A DNA stretch of 64,000 bases from Anaerovirgula multivorans. GTDB lineage: Bacteria > Bacillota > Clostridia > Peptostreptococcales > Natronincolaceae. The stretch is from the NCBI RefSeq assembly GCF_900188145.1, contig NZ_FZOJ01000007.1, positions 124,001 to 188,000 on the forward strand. The letters are read 5' to 3'. Position 1 is the stretch's first letter; every line of letters starts with the position of its first letter. Under the pieces are notes generated by a model. It had not been told where the DNA came from and did no database searches. It saw only the letters and a list, made by a program, of their open reading frames with translations. This document shows positions 53,477 to 62,745 of this stretch, one piece after another. The position numbers and the translations under genes are program-made.

Positions 53477-54249
53477 ATTTCCAGAATTTCCAAATATTTT
53501 CCTAGCAAAATGATACTCATCAAAACACCATCACCAAGAAAATATAACTGGATATCATCATGAACTGTGAAGACAATGTATGTACTGTAGCCATAAATAA
53601 TAGTTGTAGATACAGCAATTAAAAAATCCATTGTAAAGTTTCTATTTCGGATAGACTTCCATGCACCTTTATAAAAGAAACGTCCAGGTCCTAACTGTAT
53701 CAGTGTCGCAATTAACAATTGTATCAGGGGTGAAGGATTCCACAGAAGTGGCATTGTAAGAAAAGCAGACTCAATCAGCAAACGCAAATGAAAAAGGCGT
53801 TCTCTGTATATCTGTTCTTCCTCTCCACCATTAACTTCAATAACAGTCCCATCCAGTCCATTCCCAGCCAATGCATCAATAAAATCTTTACTGCGAATTC
53901 CTACTGCCCAATAGGATATGTTCACCTGATCATTTTCTATATCACATTTAACTTCTTTCACACCATTAATTGCTTTTAAACAGTCTTGAATCTGAACCTC
54001 CTGTTTCTTGTACATGTTGCTCACAGCGATTTCAGCAGTCATCATCGGGACTTGATATCCGCTTTTTCGAATGCAACACTCAATATCATCCACAGAAAGT
54101 ATATTTTCGTTATAGATGATATAACTTTGAGCGGTTACAGAATTAATTTCTGCCCGTTCTACTCCTTCTAATGCTCCAAGTGCGTTTTTAAGACGAATGA
54201 CACATGATGAACATTCAATTCCATTAATTCGAATAACAATTTCTCTCAT
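53452..54249 (-). pseudogene. Copper-type P1B ATPase, N-terminal part only
   Basis: 265 codons. The first heavy-metal-associated domain has the metal site GIECSSCVIRL (about 8-18). The second HMA-like domain (about 75-135) lacks CxxC. Two to four membrane helices follow (about 150-255, IRNRNFTMDFLIAVSTTIIY is the conserved loop before helix MB). Sequence ends after LGKYLEILEICLREKVR, before the actuator domain, CPC ion site and DKTGT. It cannot pump ions. Truncated by IS91-type DNA. Confidence 0.8.
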
Positions 54250-54285
54250 AATATAACCAGAAGAAAAAATCTCCTTTCTCCACTC

Positions 54286-54786
54286 TTATTTCTTTTTTAA
54301 ATCCACAAATTTTCTGAATGCAATAACAGATCCTGGAATAGATAAAACTGGTACTTCGAATAAACATACCCAACTAATCCAGTCTACCCCTTGATAATAA
54401 ACTCCCTGATATGTAACTCCTTTCATCAGATCAAAATATGAATAGTTCCAGACACCCCAAAGACCTGTAGCCGAACCAAGCAAATGCAGCATCAGAAAAG
54501 AAGCAGAAATAAAAATACCTGCAATACCCGTTACAACTGTTGCACTAAACCTTCCCATCCTGATTAGGAACAAGGATACAACCGGTAATATATACACTGT
54601 CAGATTTAATACCCAGAGGGAAAGCGGAATTGAATACCCCCAATTCAATGCCTGTCGTATATGGTCACCATCATGCATCAAAGCAGACCCTATCATTACA
54701 AGTGCACATATAGTCAATGTGCGCATCAGTTTCTGATCAAGTTTTTTATCAAGGGTTTCGATAAGTTCTTTTTCTTTTTTTGACAT
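54286..54786 (-). CDS. Hypothetical four-span membrane protein under TetR control
   Basis: 166 residues. A charged N-terminal helix (EKELIETLDKKLDQKL) is followed by four membrane spans (about 25-42, 55-80, 85-110, 135-155). No known family recognised; a small sensor or accessory membrane subunit is possible. ATG 54786 follows GGAGGCTGTAACA, which itself lies inside an upstream in-frame ATG (54801). The promoter TTGACG-18-TATTAT at 54847-54876 (- strand) overlaps a perfect palindrome. The divergent TetR gene almost certainly regulates it. Confidence 0.75.
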   Translation of the reverse strand: MSKKEKELIETLDKKLDQKLMRTLTICALVMIGSALMHDGDHIRQALNWGYSIPLSLWVLNLTVYILPVVSLFLIRMGRFSATVVTGIAGIFISASFLMLHLLGSATGLWGVWNYSYFDLMKGVTYQGVYYQGVDWISWVCLFEVPVLSIPGSVIAFRKFVDLKKK

Positions 54787-54825
54787 TGTTACAGCCTCCA
54801 TGATATAAATATTATGATAAACAGT

Positions 54826-54853
54826 CTATTATTTACCACTTGGTAAATAATAG
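54826..54853. promoter_or_regulatory. TetR-type operator overlapping divergent promoter
   Basis: CTATTATTTACC and GGTAAATAATAG are perfect 12-bp arms around ACTT. The right arm covers the -10 box (TATTAT on the - strand, 54847-54852); its -35 TTGACG is at 54871-54876, 18 bp away. Binding here would block the membrane-protein gene and probably the TetR gene's own promoter. Confidence 0.85.
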
Positions 54854-54930
54854 CATATCGTTACTGTAAACGTCAATAGGCTATCCCGGTATGGGATAAC
54901 CTAACCTTAATTATAATTATGGAGGGAAAA

Positions 54931-55512
54931 ATGCCTGCAATTATCGATAAAGAAAAAATGAGACATAACATATTAATGGCTTTTGAACGATGCATAGAAG
55001 CGAAACCTTTATCCAAAATTTCGTTACGTGATATCGCCGCTGAAGCGGGAATGACTCATCCCAAATTATTAAATTATTTTCACAGCAAAGAAGATTTGAT
55101 TATTCATTATTGTGAATACACCAGAAATTATATGACTGAACATTGTAAGACTTGGTTTTCGACCCATGACAGAAAAAATTATGACAGTAATCTTAACTAC
55201 TTAAATGCCTTTATGAAATATGTTGCAGAAGGAGATACGAATGAAAACCGCCCTAATGCAACGACACAGTTTTATGTGCTAGGTCACTATGACTCTACGA
55301 TTAGTCAACTGATACAAAATGAATTTCAAGCCTGGAAAGACACTATGACCCAGTGTTTAATCGACATATATGGAAAAGATGTTGGAGAAAAGGAAGCTGA
55401 AGTCATGATGGTTCTTGTAGCAGGTACCTTTATCTGTAATTACAACAAGGTTCTTTCTGGTCGAATCAATCAAGACCTGCTTTCTAATTTTGCTTCTTTA
55501 ATTAATTCATAA
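54931..55512 (+). CDS. TetR-family transcriptional regulator
   Basis: 193 residues. N-terminal HTH (RHNILMAFERCIEAKPLSKI, then ISLRDIAAEAGMTHPKLLNY, about 10-55) and a helical ligand domain. ATG 54931 is favoured by GGAGGGAAAA just before it; an ATG at 54919 overlaps that SD. Divergent from the membrane-protein gene, with a perfect palindromic operator between. Ligand unknown. Confidence 0.9.
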   Translation: MPAIIDKEKMRHNILMAFERCIEAKPLSKISLRDIAAEAGMTHPKLLNYFHSKEDLIIHYCEYTRNYMTEHCKTWFSTHDRKNYDSNLNYLNAFMKYVAEGDTNENRPNATTQFYVLGHYDSTISQLIQNEFQAWKDTMTQCLIDIYGKDVGEKEAEVMMVLVAGTFICNYNKVLSGRINQDLLSNFASLINS

Positions 55513-55778
55513 ATCAACACATATACTGAACCTACAGTACCGATGTGGGCGCGCTGCCCACACCCGGCTTCTGGAATAAATAATGGGTTATCAGCAATTA
55601 TTAAAATGTCAATGGAATAAAATATAACCGATATGTCGGTTCAGGCTACTAAATCTAACGCTGGTTACTTTCCTATTCCTCTATGCCTCTAGTTCAAACA
55701 ATGCCGATTCGTCGTTAGAAGCTAATAGCCTTCTCTCCTGCCACCTAACATATTTTCTTCATATGCTCTTCTTTGTGA
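55513..55778. other. Intergenic region with small dyads
   Basis: After the TetR gene lie a G/C-rich stem (GTGGGC-GCGCT-GCCCAC, 55545-55561), likely its terminator, and AACCGA/TCGGTT (55625-55640). No gene recognised. Confidence 0.45.
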
Positions 55779-55924
55779 TTATTCAGGTATACTATCCCTC
55801 ACACAAAGCGCTCCCCATCCTACCTGCGGATTTGGATATTCACGAAATCCCGGCAGCGGCCTAGCTCCCTTAATTAAATATTCTTTTACCTTTTCTGCTT
55901 GTGTTAAGATAGGACTAAAAAAAT
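55779..55924 (-). pseudogene. C-terminal remnant of subtilase (S8) peptidase
   Basis: About 47 codons read ILTQAEKVKEYLIKGARPLP, then YPNPQVGWGALCVRDSIPE and a TAA at 55779. LIxGAR...YPNxxxGxG.L is the usual end of Clostridial S8 peptidases, where it caps the catalytic domain. The catalytic triad is absent. Confidence 0.5.
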
Positions 55925-55939
55925 TCTTAATCTTTTTCC

Positions 55940-56006
55940 CTGAACGTTCTCAACTCACCAGAACGTTCAGCTTTGCTGTATTCTCTGGTGAGTTGAAACT
56001 TTTTTT
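55940..56006 (+). terminator. Terminator with overlapping alternative hairpin
   Basis: TCAACTCACCAGA (55950-55962) pairs with TCTGGTGAGTTGA (55984-55996), followed by T7: a strong terminator. CTGAACGTTC (55940-55949) can instead pair with GAACGTTCAG (55961-55970), placing the terminator's left arm in its loop. The two folds compete over 55961-55962 and are sterically exclusive, the layout of an attenuator. No + strand gene lies directly downstream. Confidence 0.6.
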
Positions 56007-56379
56007 GTTGCTGTATTTTATTTTATGCAAGTGTAGTTGTCCGGTATTCCATCAGACAAGCTACACTTTTTTAATTTACTCTACCCCGTGCATCATCTAT
56101 AGTAAATACTGCTACTATAGAACGGGAAACATGTAAGCTAAGAATGATGAGTTTTATCACAGCACCACATACCACTCGTTCTAATGAACCGCTTGCGGTT
56201 CTAGGAGTGGTCTGCTCTGCGTCTATAAGATGCTTACTTAATTAAAAAATAAGTCTATTATCAAATCTAATAGACTTATCTTATATTAAATTATACTATT
56301 TAGTGCATGAAGCTAAAAGGAACAGTATTTCTTACTTGGTACTTCTACATACATATTGTTAATTAATAATATTTAGTTT
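56007..56379. other. Intergenic region, nothing recognised
   Basis: 370 bases between the terminator and the convergent dehydratase-like gene. A dyad around CCACTCGTTCTAATGAACCG / CGGTTCTAGGAGTGG (56170-56205) could be the 3' hairpin of the sugar operon. No coding remnant found. Confidence 0.4.
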
Positions 56380-57552
56380 CTAATTCACTATAACTTTCGT
56401 ACATTTATTAATGATTTTTTCAGGAATATCTTGTCCGATACCAGGACGATCGGGTATATTAATGTAGCCATCGACTGGTTGATCATCATATGTTCCTAAA
56501 TTTCTAGTAAAATCGGTCATATTCCCAACATGATATTCATGGATGCAAAAATTTGGAATAACAGCTTCAATTTGAAGTGCAGCAGCGTTAGAAATTGGTC
56601 CCCCGCAAACATGTGGTTGAACTAACACATCATAGATTTGCGCCATATCACATATTTTTTTTGCCTCGGATATTCCTCCGCAATTGGCAATATCCGGCTG
56701 TATAACATCCAGATATCTTTTTTCTAAAAATGGACGAAATCCATATCTTGAATAAATTCGTTCACCGGCAGCCAAAGGTATATTCGTTTTTTCTTTTAGT
56801 TGCAACATTAACTGAGGATTTAACGGTCCGCAAGGTTCTTCCATATAGAAAATATTTAGATTTTCAACAAGTTTAGTGATTTGTAAGGCTGCGTTAATAT
56901 CTGTCTTGGCATGAAGCTCTAATATAATATCCATTTCGTTGCCGACAGCGTTTCTAATCTCCACTAATCGATCTTTACACAATTTTAACTTATCACTGGA
57001 TAGTAAGCCATCGTTTCGGTAATTCTTTTCCCCCAACTCATCCCTCTGTAATGGGTCAATTTTCAATGCCGTATAACCATCTGCTTTCGCTTTTCTGGCA
57101 GCTTCTCCATATTGCTTAATTCCACCTAGCGGGCGTGATTTTTTGTCCCAGTCAAATTGAATTTGACTGGCATATGCTCTTACTTTATCACGAACCTTCC
57201 CGCCTATCAGCTCATAAACTGGTACCCCTAATACCTTTCCTTTAATGTCCCAAAGTGCTATGTCAATAGCACTAATAGCGGAAAAAATCACAGTTCCTCC
57301 GCCCAGGCCCCAAAAAGTTTCTTTATGAAGTTGATTCCAAATTTTCTCAATATGCATTGGATTTTGTCCAATGATTAATTTAGCAAAGTCCTGAATTTGT
57401 CCAATCGCTCCTAGTTTGGAATTTCCATAAGCTAAACCGGCTTCTCCAAATCCACAAACCCCCTCATCGGTATTTATCCGTATAAAAATAGGTTCATTTG
57501 GTGCACTTTTATCAAAATCCGCACAAAATATTTCCACATTAGTTATTTTCAT
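56380..57552 (-). CDS. Enolase-superfamily (mandelate racemase group) dehydratase
   Basis: 390 residues. The N-terminal capping domain (about 1-120) contains GLGGGTVIFSAISAIDIALW. In the barrel, Lys acts in ALKIDPL (about 165). Metal ligands lie in ILELHAKTD, MEEPCGP and AAGERIYSR, and the catalytic His is in VQPHVCGGPISNAA. This pattern matches the D-galactonate/sugar-acid dehydratase type of the MR subgroup, which removes water from aldonic acids. SD GAGAGGGATATAA. It follows the PTS gene by 11 bases in the same operon, so it probably acts on an acid or sugar derived from the imported glycoside. Confidence 0.85.
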   Translation of the reverse strand: MKITNVEIFCADFDKSAPNEPIFIRINTDEGVCGFGEAGLAYGNSKLGAIGQIQDFAKLIIGQNPMHIEKIWNQLHKETFWGLGGGTVIFSAISAIDIALWDIKGKVLGVPVYELIGGKVRDKVRAYASQIQFDWDKKSRPLGGIKQYGEAARKAKADGYTALKIDPLQRDELGEKNYRNDGLLSSDKLKLCKDRLVEIRNAVGNEMDIILELHAKTDINAALQITKLVENLNIFYMEEPCGPLNPQLMLQLKEKTNIPLAAGERIYSRYGFRPFLEKRYLDVIQPDIANCGGISEAKKICDMAQIYDVLVQPHVCGGPISNAAALQIEAVIPNFCIHEYHVGNMTDFTRNLGTYDDQPVDGYINIPDRPGIGQDIPEKIINKCTKVIVN

Positions 57553-57563
57553 TTATATCCCTC

Positions 57564-59399
57564 TCAATTTGTTATTTGTAATAATTCATCACTTACTGAC
57601 AATTCATCTTTTCCCGTCACTTTTATATCTTTATTTGTCGTGTTTAACACCAAAACAATAATAGTGGTATCATAGCCGTTCTCTTTAATAAAATTTAAAT
57701 CAACATCAACTAATCGATCACCGGGATAAACCATTGTGCCTTTTTCTACATAAGTTTTAAATCCTTTACCGTCCAATTTTACAGTATCAATCCCAATATG
57801 AATCAAAATTTCTCTGCCGCTCTTGCTTATTATTCCAATTGCATGACCAGTTGGATAAACCATTGATACCTGCCCTTCGATAGGTGAATAGACAGTTCCT
57901 TCAATTGGCAGAATAGCAACTCCCCCTCCTAATCCTCCTGTTGAAAATGCCTCGTCCTTTACTTCTTCCAAAGGAACCACTGTACCATGAGCTATACTTT
58001 TCAAAATCTCATTGGTCTTATTATCGTTTTGAAGGTTCGGTTGTTCATCATGTTCAACTTTTACAAATATATAGGTCAGGACAAAAGAGAGTACTAAAGC
58101 GATTATCGCAGTAATAACTGCATTGATAATGTTATTGGGATTATCACCAATAAATACTGGTAATGATAAAAATCCGGCTGAAGCAACTGCATATCTTACT
58201 AACCCGGTAATGCCTGCATATAATCCGGCAATTCCACCTGAAACCATTACGCAGGCTAATGTCCGTTTATATTTTAATGTCACACCATACAATGCCGGTT
58301 CCGTAATGCCAGATAATGCAGTAATACCTGCTGAAACTGCAACTTCACGTTTCTCCAGTTTTTTTTCTTTCAGGGCAATTGCTAACGCTGCACCACCTTG
58401 GGCAATGTTACTTCCCAGCATTCCCGGACCCATAAGTGTCTCATAACCAAATTGGGTTACAGACAACACTGCAAATGGAGTAATTGATAAATGCATACCC
58501 GCCATAACTAAAAGAGGAGAAAAAGCTCCCATTAAAGTCGGCACGGCCCAAGGGATATTTTCATTAAGGCTTTTTATAATGAAGTAGATTCCGTCTCCAA
58601 AATATGCTCCTAAAGGACCAATAATAATTAAGGCAACAGGGGCTGTTATTATCAGTATTAGCACTGGTCTTAACATGGTCTTTATCATTTTAGGTGTGAA
58701 TTTCTCAACAAACCTTTCAACATAACTCATAAACCAAACAGTAAGAATAATTGGAATAACGCTAGAGCCATATTTTACTGAATTAACAGGTAACTCAAAT
58801 AACGTAATTTTGTCAGCTTCCGTTACTAACTTCACAAAATTTGGATGAAGCATTACTCCTGCAATAACCATAGCCATGAAGTTGTTTGTTTTAAATTTTT
58901 TTGCAGCACTATTAGCTATATAAAATGGCAAAAAATAAAATGGTGCATCGGAAATAAAGAATAAGATTTGATAATTTTGTGTATCTTTACTCATACCTAG
59001 AAGCACTAATAAGGAAAGAATAACTTTGACCATACCACCTGCAATAATGATTGGAAGAATTGGTGCCATTATTCCGACAATCGTATTCAAAACAGTCTTA
59101 AATACGTTTGATAGATTAAATTTCATATCTGATTTTTTCTCTCCAGTATTTTTTCCGATACCATATGATAGTAAATCATTGTAGAACTTATCTACTTCTG
59201 CACCAATTATTAATTGAAATTCATCTCCGGCTTGAACGGTATTAATAATCCCTGGAATCTTTTTTAACTCCTCAGAATTAAATTTATTTTTGTCATTTAG
59301 GTTAAATCTTAGTCGAGTCATGCAGTGATACAAATTACTAATATTCTCAACTCCACCAACGTGTTTTATTATTAAATTTGATATCTCTCTTTGATTCAT
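57564..59399 (-). CDS. PTS beta-glucoside-type transporter IIBCA
   Basis: 611 residues with EIIB-EIIC-EIIA in one chain. IIB: phospho-Cys at about 26 in NLYHCMTRLRF. IIC: ten-span region (about 100-450) with GITALSGITEPALYGVTLKY, the sugar-binding loop. IIA: Glc-type domain (about 480-611), phospho-His in ILIHIGIDTVKLDGKGF (about 535) and GHAIGIISKSG. It imports and phosphorylates beta-glucosides or similar disaccharides. It lies between the GH4 hydrolase and the dehydratase gene on one strand. SD AGGAGAGGATTAAT. Confidence 0.93.
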   Translation of the reverse strand: MNQREISNLIIKHVGGVENISNLYHCMTRLRFNLNDKNKFNSEELKKIPGIINTVQAGDEFQLIIGAEVDKFYNDLLSYGIGKNTGEKKSDMKFNLSNVFKTVLNTIVGIMAPILPIIIAGGMVKVILSLLVLLGMSKDTQNYQILFFISDAPFYFLPFYIANSAAKKFKTNNFMAMVIAGVMLHPNFVKLVTEADKITLFELPVNSVKYGSSVIPIILTVWFMSYVERFVEKFTPKMIKTMLRPVLILIITAPVALIIIGPLGAYFGDGIYFIIKSLNENIPWAVPTLMGAFSPLLVMAGMHLSITPFAVLSVTQFGYETLMGPGMLGSNIAQGGAALAIALKEKKLEKREVAVSAGITALSGITEPALYGVTLKYKRTLACVMVSGGIAGLYAGITGLVRYAVASAGFLSLPVFIGDNPNNIINAVITAIIALVLSFVLTYIFVKVEHDEQPNLQNDNKTNEILKSIAHGTVVPLEEVKDEAFSTGGLGGGVAILPIEGTVYSPIEGQVSMVYPTGHAIGIISKSGREILIHIGIDTVKLDGKGFKTYVEKGTMVYPGDRLVDVDLNFIKENGYDTTIIVLVLNTTNKDIKVTGKDELSVSDELLQITN

Positions 59400-59628
59400 A
59401 TTAATCCTCTCCTATACATAAATAATTAATTTTATCCCATTTTTCGTTTCACACAACAGTTTCTGTGATTATCCCGCTTTGATTATAGAATTATAACTAT
59501 GCATTTGGATATAACTCTTTCATATCTAGAACGAGATATAAAATTGCAATCCGGATTGATCCTAATACACCTCCTTTTTAATTCCCTCTAATTCGCTAGA
59601 AGCCTCCTCAATCAATGCTCTTAATTAT
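59400..59628. other. Gap between PTS and GH4 genes
   Basis: 229 bases with no gene. A/T rich; possibly an internal promoter for the PTS gene. No terminator hairpin with a T run was seen, so read-through from the GH4 gene is possible. Confidence 0.4.
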
Positions 59629-61017
59629 TTAATGGCCATTTTTCATTAAATCTGCCACTATAGAATCCTTTGACTCCACTCCCCGTTTCTTTAACTCAGA
59701 TATTTTTTCTTTAAACTGTGGAAGATATTTTTCATGCACAACCAATAATTCATCTAATACCTTTTTTGCTTCACCTCCCTTTTGAATCAATGGATTTATT
59801 GTAAATGCCTGTAATGCCACTCCGTAATCACCTAATAATGCAGCACTTATTGTACATTCTTCCATTGCCTTCATAATCTGAAGATGTCCTTTTTCAAATG
59901 CTCCCATCTTACCCCACGCGATGGGCGTAGCTCCTTTTGCAGAAATCAAACATGAAATTTCAATAATAGAATCCGAATTCAGACATGGTATCGCTCCATT
60001 ATTTTGCGTACTAACTACCATATGAATTCCTTTATTATTGTATATTGCACTAATACATTCACAAGCAGCCTCACTGTAATAAGCGCCCCCACGCTTTTGA
60101 AGCTCTTCCGGCTTAACGTTTAAATTGGGATTTTTGTATATTTCAAAGAGGGAAGCTTCCACCTCTTTCATCTGTTCTGCCCGTGTTCCACCTTTTTCGA
60201 ATTCCTCTATACTATGCTCCAACATCTCTTTTTCCGAATAATAATAACGATGATATCCACAAGGCAATAAATTCATAGAATGTAATAATTCTAACGAAAA
60301 CTCAGCTAGATAAATATTAGCCGGTGTCCCGCCGTTTTTTTCATTAATGTGATCAATCAACTGCCCGGTTACCTCTATTCCATCTTCATCAAATACTTTA
60401 TGCCAGTGGAAATGGTTAAGCCCTGCAAATTGATAATTTAACTCTGAAACCTGTTTCCCAATAACTTTTGGCTCATTCATCATCGCTATTACCGGGACAT
60501 TACACAATCCAATACACTTTTTCCAGCCAAAGTGTTTAATTACTGCTTCTGTAATAATACCGCTAGGATTAGTAAAATTAATCAACCAGGCATCTGGGCA
60601 TAATTCTTTCATATCTTCTACAATTTCTTTCATTACCGGAATTGTTCTAAATGCCTTAAACATTCCTCCTGCACCATTCGTTTCTTGTCCCAGCATTCTA
60701 TGAAGCAATGGTATTCTTTCGTCTTTAATTCTTGCATCCAGTAAACCCACTCTAAACTGTGTTGTCACAAAATCAGCATCTTTTAATGCTTCTTTTCTAT
60801 TTAAGGTTGTAATAACTTTTACATTATATGGTGTTGCATCCCACATACGTTGTGCTAATCTTCCAACTATCTCGAGCTTTTCTTTTCCATCTTCAACATC
60901 AACTAACCAGATCTCGCTTATTGGCAATTCCTTATACCTCTTAATGAACCCTTCTATCAATTCCGGGGTATAACTGCTTCCACCTCCGATTGTTGCAATT
61001 TTTATAGCTTTTTTCAT
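59629..61017 (-). CDS. GH4 family 6-phospho-beta-glucosidase
   Basis: 462 residues. The NAD-binding start IATIGGGSSYTPELIEGF is diagnostic of GH4. LINFTNPSGIITEAV (about 145), the metal-binding Cys in IGLCNVP (about 170) and His in GLNHFHWHK (about 200) are intact. These enzymes split 6-phospho-glycosides by an NAD+/Mn2+ redox mechanism. It would cleave the product of the PTS transporter just downstream. SD GAGGAGGTAAGCT. Divergent from the RpiR regulator with a 680-base spacer. Confidence 0.93.
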   Translation of the reverse strand: MKKAIKIATIGGGSSYTPELIEGFIKRYKELPISEIWLVDVEDGKEKLEIVGRLAQRMWDATPYNVKVITTLNRKEALKDADFVTTQFRVGLLDARIKDERIPLLHRMLGQETNGAGGMFKAFRTIPVMKEIVEDMKELCPDAWLINFTNPSGIITEAVIKHFGWKKCIGLCNVPVIAMMNEPKVIGKQVSELNYQFAGLNHFHWHKVFDEDGIEVTGQLIDHINEKNGGTPANIYLAEFSLELLHSMNLLPCGYHRYYYSEKEMLEHSIEEFEKGGTRAEQMKEVEASLFEIYKNPNLNVKPEELQKRGGAYYSEAACECISAIYNNKGIHMVVSTQNNGAIPCLNSDSIIEISCLISAKGATPIAWGKMGAFEKGHLQIMKAMEECTISAALLGDYGVALQAFTINPLIQKGGEAKKVLDELLVVHEKYLPQFKEKISELKKRGVESKDSIVADLMKNGH

Positions 61018-61698
61018 AGCTTACCTCCTCGTATATATACTTAATTCTAGTACACTAAATTTTTTTATATTTACCTTCATAACTGTTAAAAAAGTATTGA
61101 AGTTAATCAATTACTATACTTATGTTATCTGCTATTACTCGTTAAATCAATATAAGCAAGCTATTCTGGTTCTTTTTTCTAAAAATTCTTAGGAATCCCT
61201 CTATTGTATTGAAACTTTTTGATACTTTTAATATTTTATCTCTAGCTGCCAAAATTCGTCAGAAATTTTTTACTAATAAGATCTTTTTAACAATCTACTA
61301 TCCAAGTGAAGCCTCCTGCTGATAAATTTACATATAAGCAGGAGGCTTTAAAGAATTACATAATAGTTCATATAACTTTCATTAACCCCTTTCATCCCTA
61401 ACTGTTCTCAGCTCATTTTCTATAACTCGTAAGGAGTAACCTGATATACATAATAAGCACAATTTCTGGCGATGTACCGACAGTTAGATTTTGTGTCGCA
61501 ACTTAATTCTACTACAAAGGGACTGGTGATTTCTTATATTTGGGGCATTTTTCAAGGTTGTTTATTCAAATATGAATGAAACAGAGGTTTCGTGGATATA
61601 ATAACGAAAACTCAAGGAAATATATCATTGTTGAGATTGAAATAGCATGATAAAATAGAGATGAGATAAACTGCAAATCTACTAAGGAGATGAATGCT
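61018..61698. other. Long divergent intergenic region
   Basis: 680 bases between the GH4 operon start and the RpiR gene. It holds a 12-bp perfect inverted repeat (61309-61348) and A/T-rich promoter-like sequence near 61650 (ATGATAAAATAG). No coding remnant or catabolite-repression (cre) motif is convincing. Confidence 0.45.
61309..61348. repeat. Inverted repeat in GH4/RpiR spacer
   Basis: AAGCCTCCTGCT and AGCAGGAGGCTT pair around a 16-base A/T loop. There is no T run after the stem on the + strand (TAAAG). It may be a terminator left from a lost gene, or an operator. Confidence 0.6.
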
Positions 61699-62559
61699 AT
61701 GACATTAGATAATTTGATTAGGTACAATGAAAATTTAACGCCAATAGAAAACCAGCTGGCTCAATATATTTTAACCCACAAAGATGTTGTAGAAAAATTA
61801 TCAATTACCGATCTTTCAGAAATAACCTTTGTATCAAAATCAGCGATTCATAGGTTTTGTAAAAAAATAGGATTTAATGGTTACAATGAACTCAAGGTCA
61901 AGATTGCTCAGGACATTGCTAATCAAAACACTTCTGTCCAACAAATTGATGTTAACTATCCTTTCGACGCAGAAGATAGCCCCAGAATGATTGCTCAAAA
62001 GTTATTGCGATTATATGAATCTACTATAACAGATACGCACAATTTTATTGATATGATCGAATTAAACAAAGTCTCTCAATTGCTAAACAGCGCTCAAATA
62101 ATCGATATATATACACATGCTCATAATATTAGCATAGCCGAAAATTTTCAGGACAAAATGCGTTCTATAGGAAGAATGGTTAATTGTGCTGATGCATTTT
62201 ATACCCAACGTTGTATGGCTACAGCATCCCGTTTAAGCCATGTGGCAATAATTTTATCTTATTCCGGAAGAGCTTACTTTATACCATCTATAACAAAAAC
62301 CCTTTACAAAAAGAAAATACCTATAGTTTTAATTGGAAAGGCTGGTAATAATCAGTTTTCACATTTATTTCAACACCGTCTTTATATCAGCGATCAAGAA
62401 AATTTAAGAAACAGAATATCACAATTTTCATCTCATATCGCAATGCAATATTTGCTTGATGTCTTATATGGATGCATCTTCAACTTGAGTTATCATGAAA
62501 ATATAAAATATATCCAAGAAACAATTAGCATTATTGATGACAGAAACCTAAACGAATAA
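61699..62559 (+). CDS. MurR/RpiR-family transcriptional regulator
   Basis: 286 residues. The N-terminal HTH_6 domain (about 1-80) contains VVEKLSITDLSEITFVSKSA and HRFCKKIGFNGYNELK. A SIS sugar-phosphate-binding domain (about 110-250) contains IIDIYTHAHNISIAENFQDK and VAIILSYSGRAYF. Such regulators sense phosphosugars and control nearby PTS or glycosidase genes; here the divergent GH4-PTS-dehydratase operon. The SD AAGGAG (61684-61689) touches an ATG at 61690, so ATG 61699 is the start. Confidence 0.9.
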   Translation: MTLDNLIRYNENLTPIENQLAQYILTHKDVVEKLSITDLSEITFVSKSAIHRFCKKIGFNGYNELKVKIAQDIANQNTSVQQIDVNYPFDAEDSPRMIAQKLLRLYESTITDTHNFIDMIELNKVSQLLNSAQIIDIYTHAHNISIAENFQDKMRSIGRMVNCADAFYTQRCMATASRLSHVAIILSYSGRAYFIPSITKTLYKKKIPIVLIGKAGNNQFSHLFQHRLYISDQENLRNRISQFSSHIAMQYLLDVLYGCIFNLSYHENIKYIQETISIIDDRNLNE

Positions 62560-62651
62560 AATAATAAGGGCTAGCCTGAATGAACATATTCCATTCTCGC
62601 TAGCTCTACTATCTTATACTTCTATTCTTAATTGATAAGATGATTTTACGA

Positions 62652-62745
62652 TTAACTCATCGCTATCAATTCGATTTCAATAAGAACATCTTTTGGAAAT
62701 TTGACCCTGATGCTTCACATACCTATAGTCCCAACTACTGATTTT
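62652..62745 (-). pseudogene. C-terminal remnant of RidA-family deaminase
   Basis: About 30 codons, with one stop: KSVVGTIGM then RVKFPKDVLIEIELIAMS and TAA at 62652. RidA proteins end with RSxVGVxxLPKxVxVEIExIAv. The rest is missing and the start side joins the end of the aminotransferase gene. RidA often accompanies PLP enzymes, so it probably once followed this gene. Confidence 0.6.
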
